Assembly (NCBI GenBank): GCA_900078375.1
Contig: FLQS01000047.1
Coordinates: 1-45,928 of the forward strand
Length of the DNA: 45,928 nt
Source of the DNA: an uncultured Mycobacterium sp.
GTDB taxonomy: Bacteria; Actinomycetota; Actinomycetes; Mycobacteriales; Mycobacteriaceae
Reading direction: 5' to 3'
In this document: piece by piece, positions 1 through 8,455 of the stretch
How positions within the stretch are numbered: the first letter of the stretch is position 1
How the letters are laid out: every line of letters begins with the position of its first letter
Program-made: the position numbers and the translations under genes
The notes under the pieces: generated by a model
Database searches by the model: none
Told to the model about the DNA's origin: nothing
Seen by the model: only the letters and a program-made list of their open reading frames with translations

Positions 1-47
1 GAATACCTGATTCCGTGATGATCATCCTCGGGAAGGTGCGCTCATTT

Positions 48-359
48 TCACGCCCCCACGCCGAGGCTCATCCACAGGTTCTGATCATTCCTCCGCGCGC
101 CGCACTTGGAGGTCGTCGTCATGTCACCACGCCACGCCGTACCTAGGTCCGTGGTCCGTACCCCGAGGCCGGCGTGTTCGTTGTGGACCCCGGAGGCCAG
201 GACGAGAGTAGATCGCGGAACGGTGGCGGGGGACAGCGCGAGGCGCGGTGTCCATCCGGCTGATGTCAGCGGGGCTGCGACATCGGCGATCGCTGCAGCA
301 GCGGTGGCGCCGACCTCGGTGAGGTTCAGCTGGACCGAGGTCAGCCGTGGGTCCATCAT
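48..359 (-). CDS. hypothetical protein, about 103 aa
   Basis: The reverse strand holds an open frame of about 103 codons with strong G/C preference at third codon positions and a normal amino-acid mix, rich in Ala, Thr and Leu, ending LWMSLGVGA. I do not recognise a family. No clear membrane segment or catalytic motif is visible. A run of two ATG codons opens the frame, but the sequence in front of it (GCGCCGACGGC) is a poor ribosome binding site, so the true start could differ or the gene may be a remnant. It is transcribed away from parA. Confidence is low because the other frames of this region are also open, as is usual in GC-rich DNA. Confidence 0.35.
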   Translation of the reverse strand: MMDPRLTSVQLNLTEVGATAAAAIADVAAPLTSAGWTPRLALSPATVPRSTLVLASGVHNEHAGLGVRTTDLGTAWRGDMTTTSKCGARRNDQNLWMSLGVGA

Positions 360-864
360 GCCGTCGGCGCTGCCCGGCCTTGCATGCTGTGAAACCTTCG
401 GCGATGGTCGGCCGATTGGCCCTCACCGACGTTGCGCAGGAAATCTCCCGCGACCGGCACGGTGAGCACATCTGAGCCTCACGACGAAGTGGGCGTGCGA
501 CAGCCCCGGCACGGCCGGCGTGAGCAGCGCGTCAGAACGCCGGGGGAGTGCACTCGCTAGGCCGAACACCGGTGGCACTGGCAACAGGTGGATCCCTCGC
601 AGCAAAGGTCAGTGAGACCCCGATGGCTACATTGCACTGGAATTTTCTGCGGATTCACCGACCTGGGGTGCGTTTTCCAATTAACCGCGGTTAAGTGGCA
701 AACGACAAGGCGTGGGCAAGAGCCGGACATGCGGTTCAGTGTGGTGCGTCCTTCGCGCGTGTCGCGGTCGCTGAAAACCCCAAAAACCTGCTGTGGCCAC
801 TATTCTCAACAGCGACCGATCCGAAGTACCCCGCAGTGCGGGGGAAGCACACGGAAGGCCATTC
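360..864. other. non-coding region upstream of parA
   Basis: No convincing gene lies here; the open frames have arginine/proline-rich shadow compositions. The stretch holds the palindrome described at 677-698 and is the likely promoter and control region of the partition operon. Confidence 0.5.
677..698. promoter_or_regulatory. palindrome upstream of parAB, candidate ParB site or operator
   Basis: TTAACCGCGGTTAA (681-694) is a perfect 14-bp palindrome. It extends to 677-698 (CCA on the left, TGG on the right) with a single mismatched pair. A second ACCGCGG inverted repeat lies beyond the far end of the operon at 2879-2896. The position about 170 bp before parA fits an autoregulatory operator or a centromere-like parS site. 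The function is inferred. Confidence 0.45.
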
Positions 865-1575
865 ATGGCTATTCATGTTGTTTTGAACCAAAAAGGTGGC
901 GTCGGCAAGAGCACGATCGCCGTCAATCTGGCCGCCGTCACCGCCGATGTCCTCAACGACGACGATCCTGAGGCGAGTTCCCCGGTGGCCGCCGTGTCCG
1001 TCGATCCACAAGGCTCGGCGGTGTGGTGGGCGGCCCGCATGAAAGATCTACCCTTCCATATTGTGCAGGCGCACGATGACCTCGAGGGCCTCGCCGGCAT
1101 CAAGAACCTCCCCGGCATCAAACACGTGTACATCGATACCCCCGGCTGGATCGACCTCAGCGCCGGAGAGGATGGCGACGACCCGCTGGGGAGGGGCCCG
1201 TCGGCCGACGCGCTGCGCGCCGTCCTTGACGTCGCCGATCAGATCATCGTGCCCATCGAAACCGAACCGCTGAGCTTCGACCCCACTGCCCGCACGATCA
1301 ACAAGGTCATTCGCCCGCGCGGCATTCCCTACCTTGTTGTCATCAACAACTGGGACCCGCGCGACGGGCACGGCGACCTACGGGAGACCCAAGAGTTCGT
1401 CAAGGCCAATGGTTGGCCTCTGGCTAAAACCGTCATTCGGCATTACAAGCTGCACGCGCGGGCCAGTGCGGACGGGCAGGTGGTCACCGAATACCCGCTC
1501 AACCGGGTCGCTTTGCAGGCTCGCGAAGACTTCTACCGATTCGCGCTCGAGCTCAACATCGGGGGAGGGCGCTGA
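865..1575 (+). CDS. parA: ParA-family partition ATPase
   Basis: This 236-residue protein is a Walker-type partition ATPase that, with ParB and a centromere site, moves plasmid copies to daughter cells. The deviant Walker A box KGGVGKST lies at residues 10-17 directly after the start, so it is a small (type Ib-like) ParA without an N-terminal DNA-binding domain. SVDPQGSAVWW provides the A' box, IDTPG the Walker B region, and IVPIETEPLSFDP the switch/dimer region. I chose ATG 865 over the upstream in-frame ATG at 793 because the fold begins there (MAIHVVLNQ) and GGAAGG sits at the right distance. parB begins one base after the stop, so the two are co-transcribed. An acidic insert (DDDPEASS) between the first helix and the A' box is slightly unusual. 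Confidence 0.95.
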   Translation: MAIHVVLNQKGGVGKSTIAVNLAAVTADVLNDDDPEASSPVAAVSVDPQGSAVWWAARMKDLPFHIVQAHDDLEGLAGIKNLPGIKHVYIDTPGWIDLSAGEDGDDPLGRGPSADALRAVLDVADQIIVPIETEPLSFDPTARTINKVIRPRGIPYLVVINNWDPRDGHGDLRETQEFVKANGWPLAKTVIRHYKLHARASADGQVVTEYPLNRVALQAREDFYRFALELNIGGGR

Positions 1576-1576
1576 C

Positions 1577-2419
1577 ATGAGCCGTGGACAACGCACCAGC
1601 CTCGCCGACCTCGCCAGCGCTGTCGGAGACCACTCGCCGGTCGAGAAGATCACCACACCGACACCCGCGCCGCGCACGGTTGCGCTGCGCGATCTGACTC
1701 CCAACCCGCGTAACCCGCGCGATGACCTCGGTGATCTAAAGGATCTCGAGTCCATCGCCGACCTGCAGCTGCAGGCGGCCACCGTCGTAACCCGGACCGC
1801 CTACCTGGCGCTGTACCCCGATGATGCGATCGACACCCGGTATGTGGTCATCAACGGTTGCCGCCGACTCGCCGCCGCCCACCGATACGGGCGCACCGAC
1901 CTTGCCATCGTCGTCAACGACGAGATCGCCCGCGATCGCATCACTCTGATCTCGGCGGCCATCGCAGAAAACGTCGACCGCCAAGACCTCGATGTCATCG
2001 AAGAAGCCAAGGCGGTGGAATCTCTTGTCGTCGAATGTGGTCGAGCCGATATCGCCGCCCAGCGGCTGCACAAGACCGGCGCTTGGGTATCTCAACGCAG
2101 AGCGCTGCTGCAGCTCGCGCCAGAACTTCAGACCGCGCTGCGCCGCGGCGAGCTCGCCATCCGCGAAGCCCGCACGTTGGCGCGAGTCCCGCACTGGGAA
2201 CAGGTGGCGCGGTGGAACGCGGCGCTGGACAAGGCGAAAGCCAAAGAAGAATCGGCCGACCACCCATCGCGGGAGCGGAGGCCCCCGGCACAGACGCGTG
2301 CCGTAGCCGCCGCCCTGGGCAAGTTCGACACCAATCCCGCCTTATTGGCCGGTGCCCTCCGCGAGTTCCTCGGAGCCGACCGGCTCAAGACACTCGTGGA
2401 GCTGCTCGAGCGCGATTAG
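1577..2419 (+). CDS. parB: ParB/Spo0J-family partition protein
   Basis: This 280-residue ParB-like protein binds the plasmid centromere and stimulates the ParA ATPase. The N-terminal nuclease-like fold is visible: LTPNPRNPR at about residues 40-48, the substrate-loop motif VINGCRRLAAAH at about 92-103 (GxxR type, here GCRR), and IAENVDRQDLDVIEEA at about 128-143. A helix-turn-helix follows (DIAAQRLHKTGAWVSQR, about 159-175). The C-terminal part after an Arg/Pro-rich linker is probably the dimerisation domain. ATG 1577 follows the parA stop by one base, showing translational coupling. The longer upstream frame is a shadow of parA. Putative binding sites are the ACCGCGG palindromes at 681-694 and 2879-2896. 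Confidence 0.95.
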   Translation: MSRGQRTSLADLASAVGDHSPVEKITTPTPAPRTVALRDLTPNPRNPRDDLGDLKDLESIADLQLQAATVVTRTAYLALYPDDAIDTRYVVINGCRRLAAAHRYGRTDLAIVVNDEIARDRITLISAAIAENVDRQDLDVIEEAKAVESLVVECGRADIAAQRLHKTGAWVSQRRALLQLAPELQTALRRGELAIREARTLARVPHWEQVARWNAALDKAKAKEESADHPSRERRPPAQTRAVAAALGKFDTNPALLAGALREFLGADRLKTLVELLERD

Positions 2420-2907
2420 CGGCCAGATGCTGGCTACAGTTCACCACCCTTGGCAATGTCGGTAGTCGCAACACATCCAACACACCCGGATGAGAATCCG
2501 TCGGCAACCACACTTCAAGTGGGGATTTCGTCCATCCTCGAAGGGCGTGCAACATCACCGGGGTTCGGCGCGGCGCCCACATAGGGACGGTCATAGTCAC
2601 TTTGTCAGGATCGTCGGGCGGAAAGGCCCTGTCCCCGTTGGGATTCAGCGGCTGAGAGGTTGGCGTCGCGTGCGATACGCAAAGCTCAGGCCTCGGTCTG
2701 GACGAGATAGGGAATTGCGCCAGCCAGGCCCACCGTTTGATGAGGGTGCACGCGCCACGCGCAGCGCCCGGATACGACGTCGCGGGTACGGGCGACCTGG
2801 CCGGAGGCGGCCCTGGTGCGCCGGGGAAGCCGCAGTGCCTCGCTGTCCTAGCCGGCACTTGGTCGCAGGGGAGTGTTTCCGCGGTGTACCGCGGTAACCC
2901 GGGGAAC
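2420..2907. other. non-coding region between convergent parB and whiB-like gene
   Basis: About 490 bp lie between two convergent genes. Open frames on both strands have shadow-like composition. The only structure I can point to is the inverted repeat at 2879-2896. No obvious U-tailed terminator was seen. Confidence 0.4.
2879..2896. promoter_or_regulatory. ACCGCGG inverted repeat downstream of parB
   Basis: CCGCGGT-gt-ACCGCGG (2879-2894) is an inverted repeat with 7-bp arms. It overlaps a second palindrome, TACCGCGGTA (2887-2896). The ACCGCGGT core is shared with the palindrome upstream of parA at 681-694, so the pair brackets the partition operon. This makes it a candidate ParB-binding site; it may alternatively be a simple hairpin. 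Confidence 0.4.
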
Positions 2908-3567
2908 TCAGCTTGCTCGCCGGTGCCGCGCTCCGGTGGAGGCGTGGAGTTGGCCGCCGGGATCCAGGATGGCCCAACCCGATTGGCGCCAGTAGAACGG
3001 CGCGGTGAGCGCCTCGGTGGGGGAGTGCAGCCGGTATCCGAGTTCGCGCACGGCGATGCGAGCGGGTTGTTCCAGCCGCGACTGACACGGGGTGCACGCC
3101 AGAAAGCCGTGGGCCGCCGTGGGCAAGTCTGGCTCGGGGAAGCCGGTGATGCGGCTGAGGAGGACATCGCCGCTGTAGCGGCAGCCGTCGAGCATGACTT
3201 CGCAGTGCCCACTGGAGCGTGCGGCAATCAACGCATGCGGTGACGCGGATGCGTAACGCCGTTGTGGCGCAACCTTATCCGCCATGCTGTTGGGCCGGTG
3301 GAGCACTACGGGAGTCAGCGGGGCGGCAGCCACGCTCCGCAAGTAGCCGATCGCGTCGCGATGCTGACCATCAATCCACACCCCGGCCCACATTCCCCAA
3401 CACGCCCTGGTGCGCAACGCTTCTCGGGCGCACCAGCCGCGCACCGGGCAAGCCAGACAGCCGCGTAGCGCGACGCTGCGGTCCTCGCGGTCGAACCACC
3501 GGTCGGGCTCGGCGTGGCACGGCGGGCAAGGCGACACCCGCGGGCTCGAGCCCAGCGTGCGGCTCAT
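2908..3567 (-). CDS. WhiB-family iron-sulfur regulator with long C-terminal extension
   Basis: This 219-residue protein begins with a WhiB-like domain. A cysteine in PCPPCHAEPDRWF is followed by the spaced triad in GCLACPVRGWC (C-x2-C-x5-C), which together would bind a [4Fe-4S] cluster, and then by GMWAGVWIDGQ, matching the G-[VI]-W-G turn of the family. WhiB proteins act as redox- or NO-sensing partners of the main sigma factor. Typical members are 80-130 residues; here about 130 extra residues follow, with further cysteines (HCEVML, GCRY, ACTPCQ) and a Trp-rich tail. I do not recognise that extension. The start codon overlaps the rep stop in an ATGA arrangement, so it is translationally coupled to rep and may act in replication or copy control. 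Confidence 0.8.
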   Translation of the reverse strand: MSRTLGSSPRVSPCPPCHAEPDRWFDREDRSVALRGCLACPVRGWCAREALRTRACWGMWAGVWIDGQHRDAIGYLRSVAAAPLTPVVLHRPNSMADKVAPQRRYASASPHALIAARSSGHCEVMLDGCRYSGDVLLSRITGFPEPDLPTAAHGFLACTPCQSRLEQPARIAVRELGYRLHSPTEALTAPFYWRQSGWAILDPGGQLHASTGARHRRAS

Positions 3568-4769
3568 CGCTGGGCTCCGCCCCCGCGGCGCCGGCGGCGC
3601 GCCGCGATCTCGTTGAGCGCATGACGGGCCGCGGCATGGCCGGAACCGCCCAACGCCGCACGGCCCGACTCGCGTGCTTGGTCAGCGATTTCGCGCTCCT
3701 CGAACTGGCGCTGCACCCGCTGCCGCGCGGCCGCGAGCTCGGCCTGCTCGCGCGCGATGTCCAGCGCGGCCGGACGTTCCTCGAGGTTGCCGTGCGTCGC
3801 GAGGATCTTGCCGAGCAGCCCGATCGGCTTGTGGGGGCTGTCCGGAAGCCAGTGTCCGGTACCCCTCCAGTCGGTAATCAGCTGGTTGAGGTCCCGTGGC
3901 GTCCACCCGTGCCGGGCGGGACCGGCCAGAATCGCCGCCCACGGCGCTCCTGTGCGGTAGCGCCGGGCCCACGGGGGACTTTGCTGGTCACCCACCCAGG
4001 CGTTTGCCAGCGCCAGGCCCTGTTTGTCGAGGCTTCGGCGCCGCGGAGCGGCGCTGCGACCAGCGCCTTGGCGCTGGCCGTTGGTAGTGAGTGATTCCTT
4101 AGATGAGGTTTTATGAACTAAAAGAGACCCTCCGGGATGGGGTGACAGCGTTCGAAACCGGTTGTCGTGCAAAGCCCATACCGATGCCCAGCCACGACCT
4201 CCATCACCGACGCGCCAGCTGGCGAACCGCTCGGCCCGGGTGCGCTGCCGGCCGCGCATCACCTCAGTGGCCACGCCCAACAGCCGAAGCGTCGTGGACG
4301 CCCGCTGCACCGTCCGCACCGACAGCCCGGTCATCTCGGCCAGCCGGGCGTTGGTGGGCCGGCAGTCCCGTCCGGTGCGGTGGTCGGCGAAGGACGCGCG
4401 GGCTTCGGCGACAGCGACTAACGTCTTGAGGCTCACCGGATTTCCGGGCATGACCGGCCGTACGTGCGTGTCGTAGCGGTCCTTGTAGGCGTTGGGGACT
4501 GTGGTGTGCGCCCATTGACGAGCCCGACCGCTCCAGCAGGGGATCGCCGCCCATGGGACATCGATCTCGAGCGCAATGCGGGGGACGTGGTCGATGCAGT
4601 GACCGCCAGCGCGCACGATCCATTGGGGTGCGGTGTGGGCGACCCCGCGGCGCGGCCGCGCCTTGGTGCATCCGTGGTAGGGGCGAAGGGCATGGTTGTG
4701 CTGGCCACGGCGCGACGCCAGGTCTAGACCGACCGATGTGTGTGCGCTACCGTGGAATGCGTCTTTCAT
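3564..4769 (-). CDS. plasmid replication initiator-like protein
   Basis: This protein of about 401 residues looks like a mycobacterial plasmid replication initiator. A basic, His/Arg-rich N-terminus precedes a winged-helix segment (RLAEMTGLSVRTVQRA then LRLLGVATEVMRGR), the layout of helix-turn-helix Rep proteins that bind origin iterons. A linker and a C-terminal part with WTPRDLNQLITDW and a charged coiled-coil region (AREQAELAAARQRVQRQFEE) follow. ATG 4769 was chosen over a start 21 codons upstream because AAAGGGA lies about 7 bases before it. Directly upstream is the array of GACGGATATCCGTC palindromes, consistent with binding sites in an origin. Assignment to replication rests on the winged helix and context, not on a unique catalytic motif. 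Confidence 0.7.
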   Translation of the reverse strand: MKDAFHGSAHTSVGLDLASRRGQHNHALRPYHGCTKARPRRGVAHTAPQWIVRAGGHCIDHVPRIALEIDVPWAAIPCWSGRARQWAHTTVPNAYKDRYDTHVRPVMPGNPVSLKTLVAVAEARASFADHRTGRDCRPTNARLAEMTGLSVRTVQRASTTLRLLGVATEVMRGRQRTRAERFASWRVGDGGRGWASVWALHDNRFRTLSPHPGGSLLVHKTSSKESLTTNGQRQGAGRSAAPRRRSLDKQGLALANAWVGDQQSPPWARRYRTGAPWAAILAGPARHGWTPRDLNQLITDWRGTGHWLPDSPHKPIGLLGKILATHGNLEERPAALDIAREQAELAAARQRVQRQFEEREIADQARESGRAALGGSGHAAARHALNEIAARRRRRGGGAQR

Positions 4770-5383
4770 GACGAATCCCTTTGGAGTGGGGCGAGCGCGA
4801 AAGCCACTGATTCGGGCGGCAACCCGAATCAACGACCCTCGGCCGTCATGGCCGGGGGTTTCGCGTTTACCGGGGCTCTCGCAAGACCTATGAAGTTATG
4901 CCGCAGCTGGCGGCAACCAGCCCGGAGACGTTGTGGCCAAGCCCCTTTCGCGTCGATCCGGACGGATATCCGTCCGGATAGTGGTGACGGATATCCGTCG
5001 TCTTCAAGCGAGGTGGCGGCTATCCGTCCGGCCCGGAGGGCCCCGCCCGTCTGTGTCAGACTGACGGATATCCGTCCTGCCGGTCGTGACGGATATCCGT
5101 CACCTCATGGTGAGGATGCCCTAGTTCGGCCCCAATTCGGGGTGTGACACGCCGCAACATTGTTCACATCTGTCACGGCAGTGTCAGGCTCCCGTTGCCG
5201 TCCTGGTGTTGGACCCGGTGAGTCCCTCGCCATGACCTTCACCGTAGGGGACTGCTGCTGCGCAGTGCCGCACCGAAATTCGACAATTTTTGGCGCGTCT
5301 CGGCCGTAGTCGAGCGCCGGTGGGCGTGCCTATGGTGACCTGGCCGGGCCGGATGCCCGGACCAACGTGGCGGAGGGCGGCAG
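4770..5383. other. probable origin/control region upstream of rep
   Basis: About 610 bp without a convincing gene separate rep (-) from the degenerate DUF4226-like gene (+). The region contains the palindrome array at 4956-5101 and further downstream a CCCCAATTCGGGG inverted repeat near 5131-5143. Its place between the initiator gene and the array makes it the best origin candidate in the window. Confidence 0.5.
4956..5101. repeat. array of GACGGATATCCGTC palindromes (iteron-like)
   Basis: The perfect 14-bp palindrome GACGGATATCCGTC occurs four times, at 4961-4974, 4986-4999, 5063-5076 and 5088-5101. A degenerate copy (12 of 14 bases, GGCGGCTATCCGTC) lies at 5015-5028. The first copy extends to a perfect 24-bp palindrome at 4956-4979. 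Two pairs each have a 25-bp repeat period. Such arrays are typical of iterons bound by a Rep protein, or of centromere sites; which one is not decided by sequence alone. Confidence 0.8.
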
Positions 5384-5923
5384 GTGAGCGTCGGAGTCCC
5401 TGGGTTTATCGAAACGTTGTCGAGGATGCGGTGCACAACGTGATGGAGGTGGTGGCTTCCGCGGGAACGTTGTTCGCCGGCCATCATCCGGCGAGTCCGT
5501 CCCACACCGACCCGCCGGTGGGGCCCGGTGCGTCGGCACCGAGCCCCCCGCCGGCGCCGCCGGCGGGATCGGGGGGCTTGACTGACGGGGCGGGGGCTGC
5601 CGGGGAGACGTACCAGAGGCAGCGTTGCCACCGCTGCCGGCACCGACGACAAGCTGGCAGCGCAGCTCAAGCAGATCTTCGCCGCCAGTCAGGCAGCGCG
5701 GGACAAGGTGTCGGCCATTCTGGCGGAGATTTCGGCCAAACATCGCGAGCTCGGTTCCGGCCCGGCGGATCCCGCGGCCCTGACGGCCTTTCAACGCTTT
5801 GTCGATCAGATCTGTTTGGGGCGTCGCGAAGGCGCGATGCTTGGCTGTTGGATAGAAGGCGAGACACAGGCTTTCGCAGCCACGGCCCGGCCGCACGGCG
5901 GAAGTGCCGGTTCCCCCGCGTGA
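5384..5923 (+). pseudogene. frameshifted copy of the DUF4226-like gene
   Basis: Translating this stretch in three frames recovers the N-terminal half of the intact gene at 6880. The frame starting at GTG 5384 gives VSVGVPG. The second gives NVVEDAVHNVMEVVASAG and a Pro-rich GASAPSPPPAPPAGSGGL. The third gives TDDKLAAQLKQIF, QAARDKVSAILAEI and DPAALTAFQRFVDQI. These match the intact protein's segments IVQDVLEPAVENAVKVV, LTDDKLATLLKQIF, QAARDKVNAILADI and DPASVMAFQKYMDQK in the same order. At least two frameshifts (about 5405 and about 5615) break it. The Gly-rich middle and the C-terminal domain are absent. It is a decayed tandem paralogue, separated from the intact copy by the DUF2637 gene. 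Confidence 0.8.
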
Positions 5924-5966
5924 ACGCCTGTGATGACAGCACCTCGCCCTGAAGGTAGTGAGACCC

Positions 5967-6842
5967 ATGACCGCAGTCGACGAATTGATCACGCTCACCG
6001 AAGGCGATCGCAATGACGCCACCGGCGGGCAGCTCCCCGACGATGTTCACACCTGGTTCGACACGGGCGAGCCAACCACCGGCACTGCAGAGGTACCAGC
6101 GCTGGTGCGGGCGAGTCGAGCCTTGGCTGTGGCGATCACCGCGGCGATCGCCGTCTCCAGCTTCATTCTGTCGTTCGCCGCACTAAGTGATCTCGCGCGC
6201 CGCACGGGCAGCTGGACGGGCTGGCTTCCGTATCTGTGGCCCGGAATCGTCGATGGCGCAATCGTTTTGGCGACGATGGGCATCCTGGCCACCGCCGCGT
6301 ACCCGGATCAGCGCAAGAACAGGCAGTTCTTCTGGGCCATGCTCGGCGGGGGAGCGCTGGTCAGCGTCGGCGGCAACGCCTTGCACGCCGTCTTGCCGGC
6401 CACAGCGCCGCTGCCGACCGCCCTGGCGTTCGCCGTGGCATGTGTGCCACCGGCCGGGATTTTGGGGAGCACGCACGCGGTCCAAATATTGTGGCGCTTC
6501 AACCCTTCCCGTGAAATGGCCTCCTCACAGCCGCGTCGCACCGTTGAGGTGCCAGTGCCGGCCGATCATGACCGGGGCCAGCGGTGGCTGGAGTTGGCCC
6601 GTGAGATCCACACCCGCGGCCGATTGACCAATCACTCCGAAACCACGCTGAGCCAGGCGCTGTGGCGGCTGTTCGAGGTGCGCCCACAAATGTCGCTGCG
6701 CGCCATCGGGGAGGAGGTCGGTGTCGGCCACCACGATGTCATCGCTCGTATCCGCCAGACCGCCACTGAGGTGGTGCGCGAGCGTCCTGAATTAGTTCCT
6801 ATGCCCGTAGCTATCGAGGGTCAGCCGGGCTTAGCGTCTTAG
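5967..6842 (+). CDS. DUF2637-type membrane protein with C-terminal helix-turn-helix
   Basis: This protein of about 291 residues has a short acidic N-terminus and four predicted membrane helices between about residues 50 and 180 (LAVAITAAIAVSSFILSFAA; LWPGIVDGAIVLATMGILA; FFWAMLGGGALVSVGGNAL; ALAFAVACVPPAGILGSTHA). This is the DUF2637 arrangement, common on actinobacterial plasmids and integrative elements. The soluble C-terminus has a helix-turn-helix-like segment (MSLRAIGEEVGVGHHDVIAR). ATG 5967 is preferred over GTG 5958 because GAAGG lies 11 bases before it. The cellular role of the family is not established; a part in plasmid transfer or spread is often proposed from context. It lies between the broken and intact DUF4226-like genes. 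Confidence 0.8.
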   Translation: MTAVDELITLTEGDRNDATGGQLPDDVHTWFDTGEPTTGTAEVPALVRASRALAVAITAAIAVSSFILSFAALSDLARRTGSWTGWLPYLWPGIVDGAIVLATMGILATAAYPDQRKNRQFFWAMLGGGALVSVGGNALHAVLPATAPLPTALAFAVACVPPAGILGSTHAVQILWRFNPSREMASSQPRRTVEVPVPADHDRGQRWLELAREIHTRGRLTNHSETTLSQALWRLFEVRPQMSLRAIGEEVGVGHHDVIARIRQTATEVVRERPELVPMPVAIEGQPGLAS

Positions 6843-6879
6843 ACAGCAGCGAGGTGGTGAACAGAGAGGACGTCCGCTC

Positions 6880-8442
6880 GTGACTTTCGGTCTTCCGAGT
6901 CTTCCCAACATTGTGCAGGACGTGCTCGAACCCGCCGTCGAGAACGCGGTGAAGGTGGTGACCGCGGTGGGCCGCGTGTTCGCCGACGACCATCCGCCGT
7001 CACAGACTCCGTTGCAGCGCACCAACACTGCGCTCTACGGGCCGGGCGGGCCGGGGCCGGCGGCACCCCCGCCGGCGCCGGCCCCGCCAGCCGATAGCGC
7101 GGGCGGATTGAACGATGGTGCGACCAATGCCGGCGATCAGTACAACAAACATGTCGACGGCGCTGCGCTGACCGATGACAAGCTGGCCACCCTGCTCAAG
7201 CAGATCTTCGAGTCCAATCAGGCGGCCCGCGACAAGGTCAACGCCATCCTTGCCGACATCCAGGCCAAGTCCAAGCAGATCGCACCAGTGATGGGTGACC
7301 CGGCCTCGGTGATGGCGTTCCAGAAGTACATGGATCAGAAGTTCGGTGAGATCCAAAAGTTGCTCAGTGATTCGCAGGTCGACGCCAAGACCCAGGCGGC
7401 CATCATGGATGCGCTGGGCCAGGAGTACCGGACCAACGGGCCGAAGTCCGGTGAGGGAGAAGACAAGGGGTCGGCTGGCGGTGAGGGCGGATCCGGTGGC
7501 GACTCCTCGGGCGGTGGCGGTGATGCTGCCCCGCCGGCCGACGCCGGGGCCGGGGCGGGTGCGCCCCCGGCTGATCCCGGTGCCGGCGCCGATCCTCTAA
7601 ACGATCCGCTGGCGGGCATGGGCCCGATGGGTATGGGGGGCATGGGCATGGACCCGATGTCCTCGCTGGCCGGGCTGGGCTCAGCGCTGCCGGGCATGCT
7701 CGGCGGCCTGGGCGGCGGTGGCGGTTCGCCGCTGGATTCGGTGGGGAGCGCTTTGGGCGGGTTGGGTTCGGCGCTACCGGGTCTGGCCTCGCAGTTCTCC
7801 GATAAGAACGGTCAGGACCCAGCCAGCACGGACGATAAGTTCTCCGACACCAAGGGTGACGGAAAAGCTGACAAGCCTGAAGACGCCTTCAAAGACGACC
7901 AGGGAAAAACTGATGACCCACCGGCCGATAAGGGCACGCAGGACGCCAAGGGCCCCGCTGACCCGAACACGGTGCAGCCGGCGGCCAATACCCCGGCGGC
8001 GGCCGCACCGGCGGCGGCACCGGCGGCCGATCCGCAGCGCACCGTGTCTTTGCCCGATGGAACCTCGGTGACAGCCACCGACGCGCAGCGCGCGGGCGCA
8101 ATGAAGGCCGTACTCGCCGGTTCATCGGTGAGCGCTGCCTATGGCGATCAGATCCCGCCGGCGGGCTCTCCGGTGATGAGTCCGGTCGACCGCAACAGTC
8201 TGCGACCCGGCGACTATGCCCAGTTCGAGGCGAAATCCGCGGTGATGTACATGGGCAATGGCAAAATCTGGCTAGATGGCCAGCTCAAACCCGTCTCGGC
8301 GCTGCCCAGCTCGTCGGACTTCTTAGGCTGGACCGGACCGCCGGCAGCTGGGGGCGGGACGCAGGCGACGGCGCCAGCAACCGGCACACCGGCATCAGCT
8401 TCGGTTACCACGGCGCCGCCGACCGGTAACCCCACGGCATAG
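6880..8442 (+). CDS. DUF4226-like, Gly/Pro-rich ESX-associated protein
   Basis: This 520-residue protein has three parts. A helical N-terminal domain (about 1-190) contains LTDDKLATLLKQIFESNQ and ARDKVNAILADIQAKSKQ. A long low-complexity middle (about 190-385) is rich in Gly, Asp, Ala, Pro and Met. A compact C-terminal domain (about 388-490) contains VSLPDGTSVTATDAQRAGAM and RPGDYAQFEAKSAVMYMG. From memory this layout resembles mycobacterial DUF4226 proteins that sit beside ESX-related genes such as the M. tuberculosis Rv3896c-Rv3902c neighbourhood; I cannot verify that here. GTG 6880 is preceded by AGAGAGGA. It is the first gene of a same-strand run with the EspD-, EspC-, EspB- and EspL-like genes. 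A decayed paralogue lies upstream. Confidence 0.6.
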   Translation: MTFGLPSLPNIVQDVLEPAVENAVKVVTAVGRVFADDHPPSQTPLQRTNTALYGPGGPGPAAPPPAPAPPADSAGGLNDGATNAGDQYNKHVDGAALTDDKLATLLKQIFESNQAARDKVNAILADIQAKSKQIAPVMGDPASVMAFQKYMDQKFGEIQKLLSDSQVDAKTQAAIMDALGQEYRTNGPKSGEGEDKGSAGGEGGSGGDSSGGGGDAAPPADAGAGAGAPPADPGAGADPLNDPLAGMGPMGMGGMGMDPMSSLAGLGSALPGMLGGLGGGGGSPLDSVGSALGGLGSALPGLASQFSDKNGQDPASTDDKFSDTKGDGKADKPEDAFKDDQGKTDDPPADKGTQDAKGPADPNTVQPAANTPAAAAPAAAPAADPQRTVSLPDGTSVTATDAQRAGAMKAVLAGSSVSAAYGDQIPPAGSPVMSPVDRNSLRPGDYAQFEAKSAVMYMGNGKIWLDGQLKPVSALPSSSDFLGWTGPPAAGGGTQATAPATGTPASASVTTAPPTGNPTA

Positions 8443-8455
8443 GGGAGCCCGCAGG

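Noticed and set aside
3219..4094. Forward frame of 291 codons opposite rep and whiB
   Set aside because: It is antisense to two coupled genes that have recognisable domains, and it has no ribosome site or family similarity.
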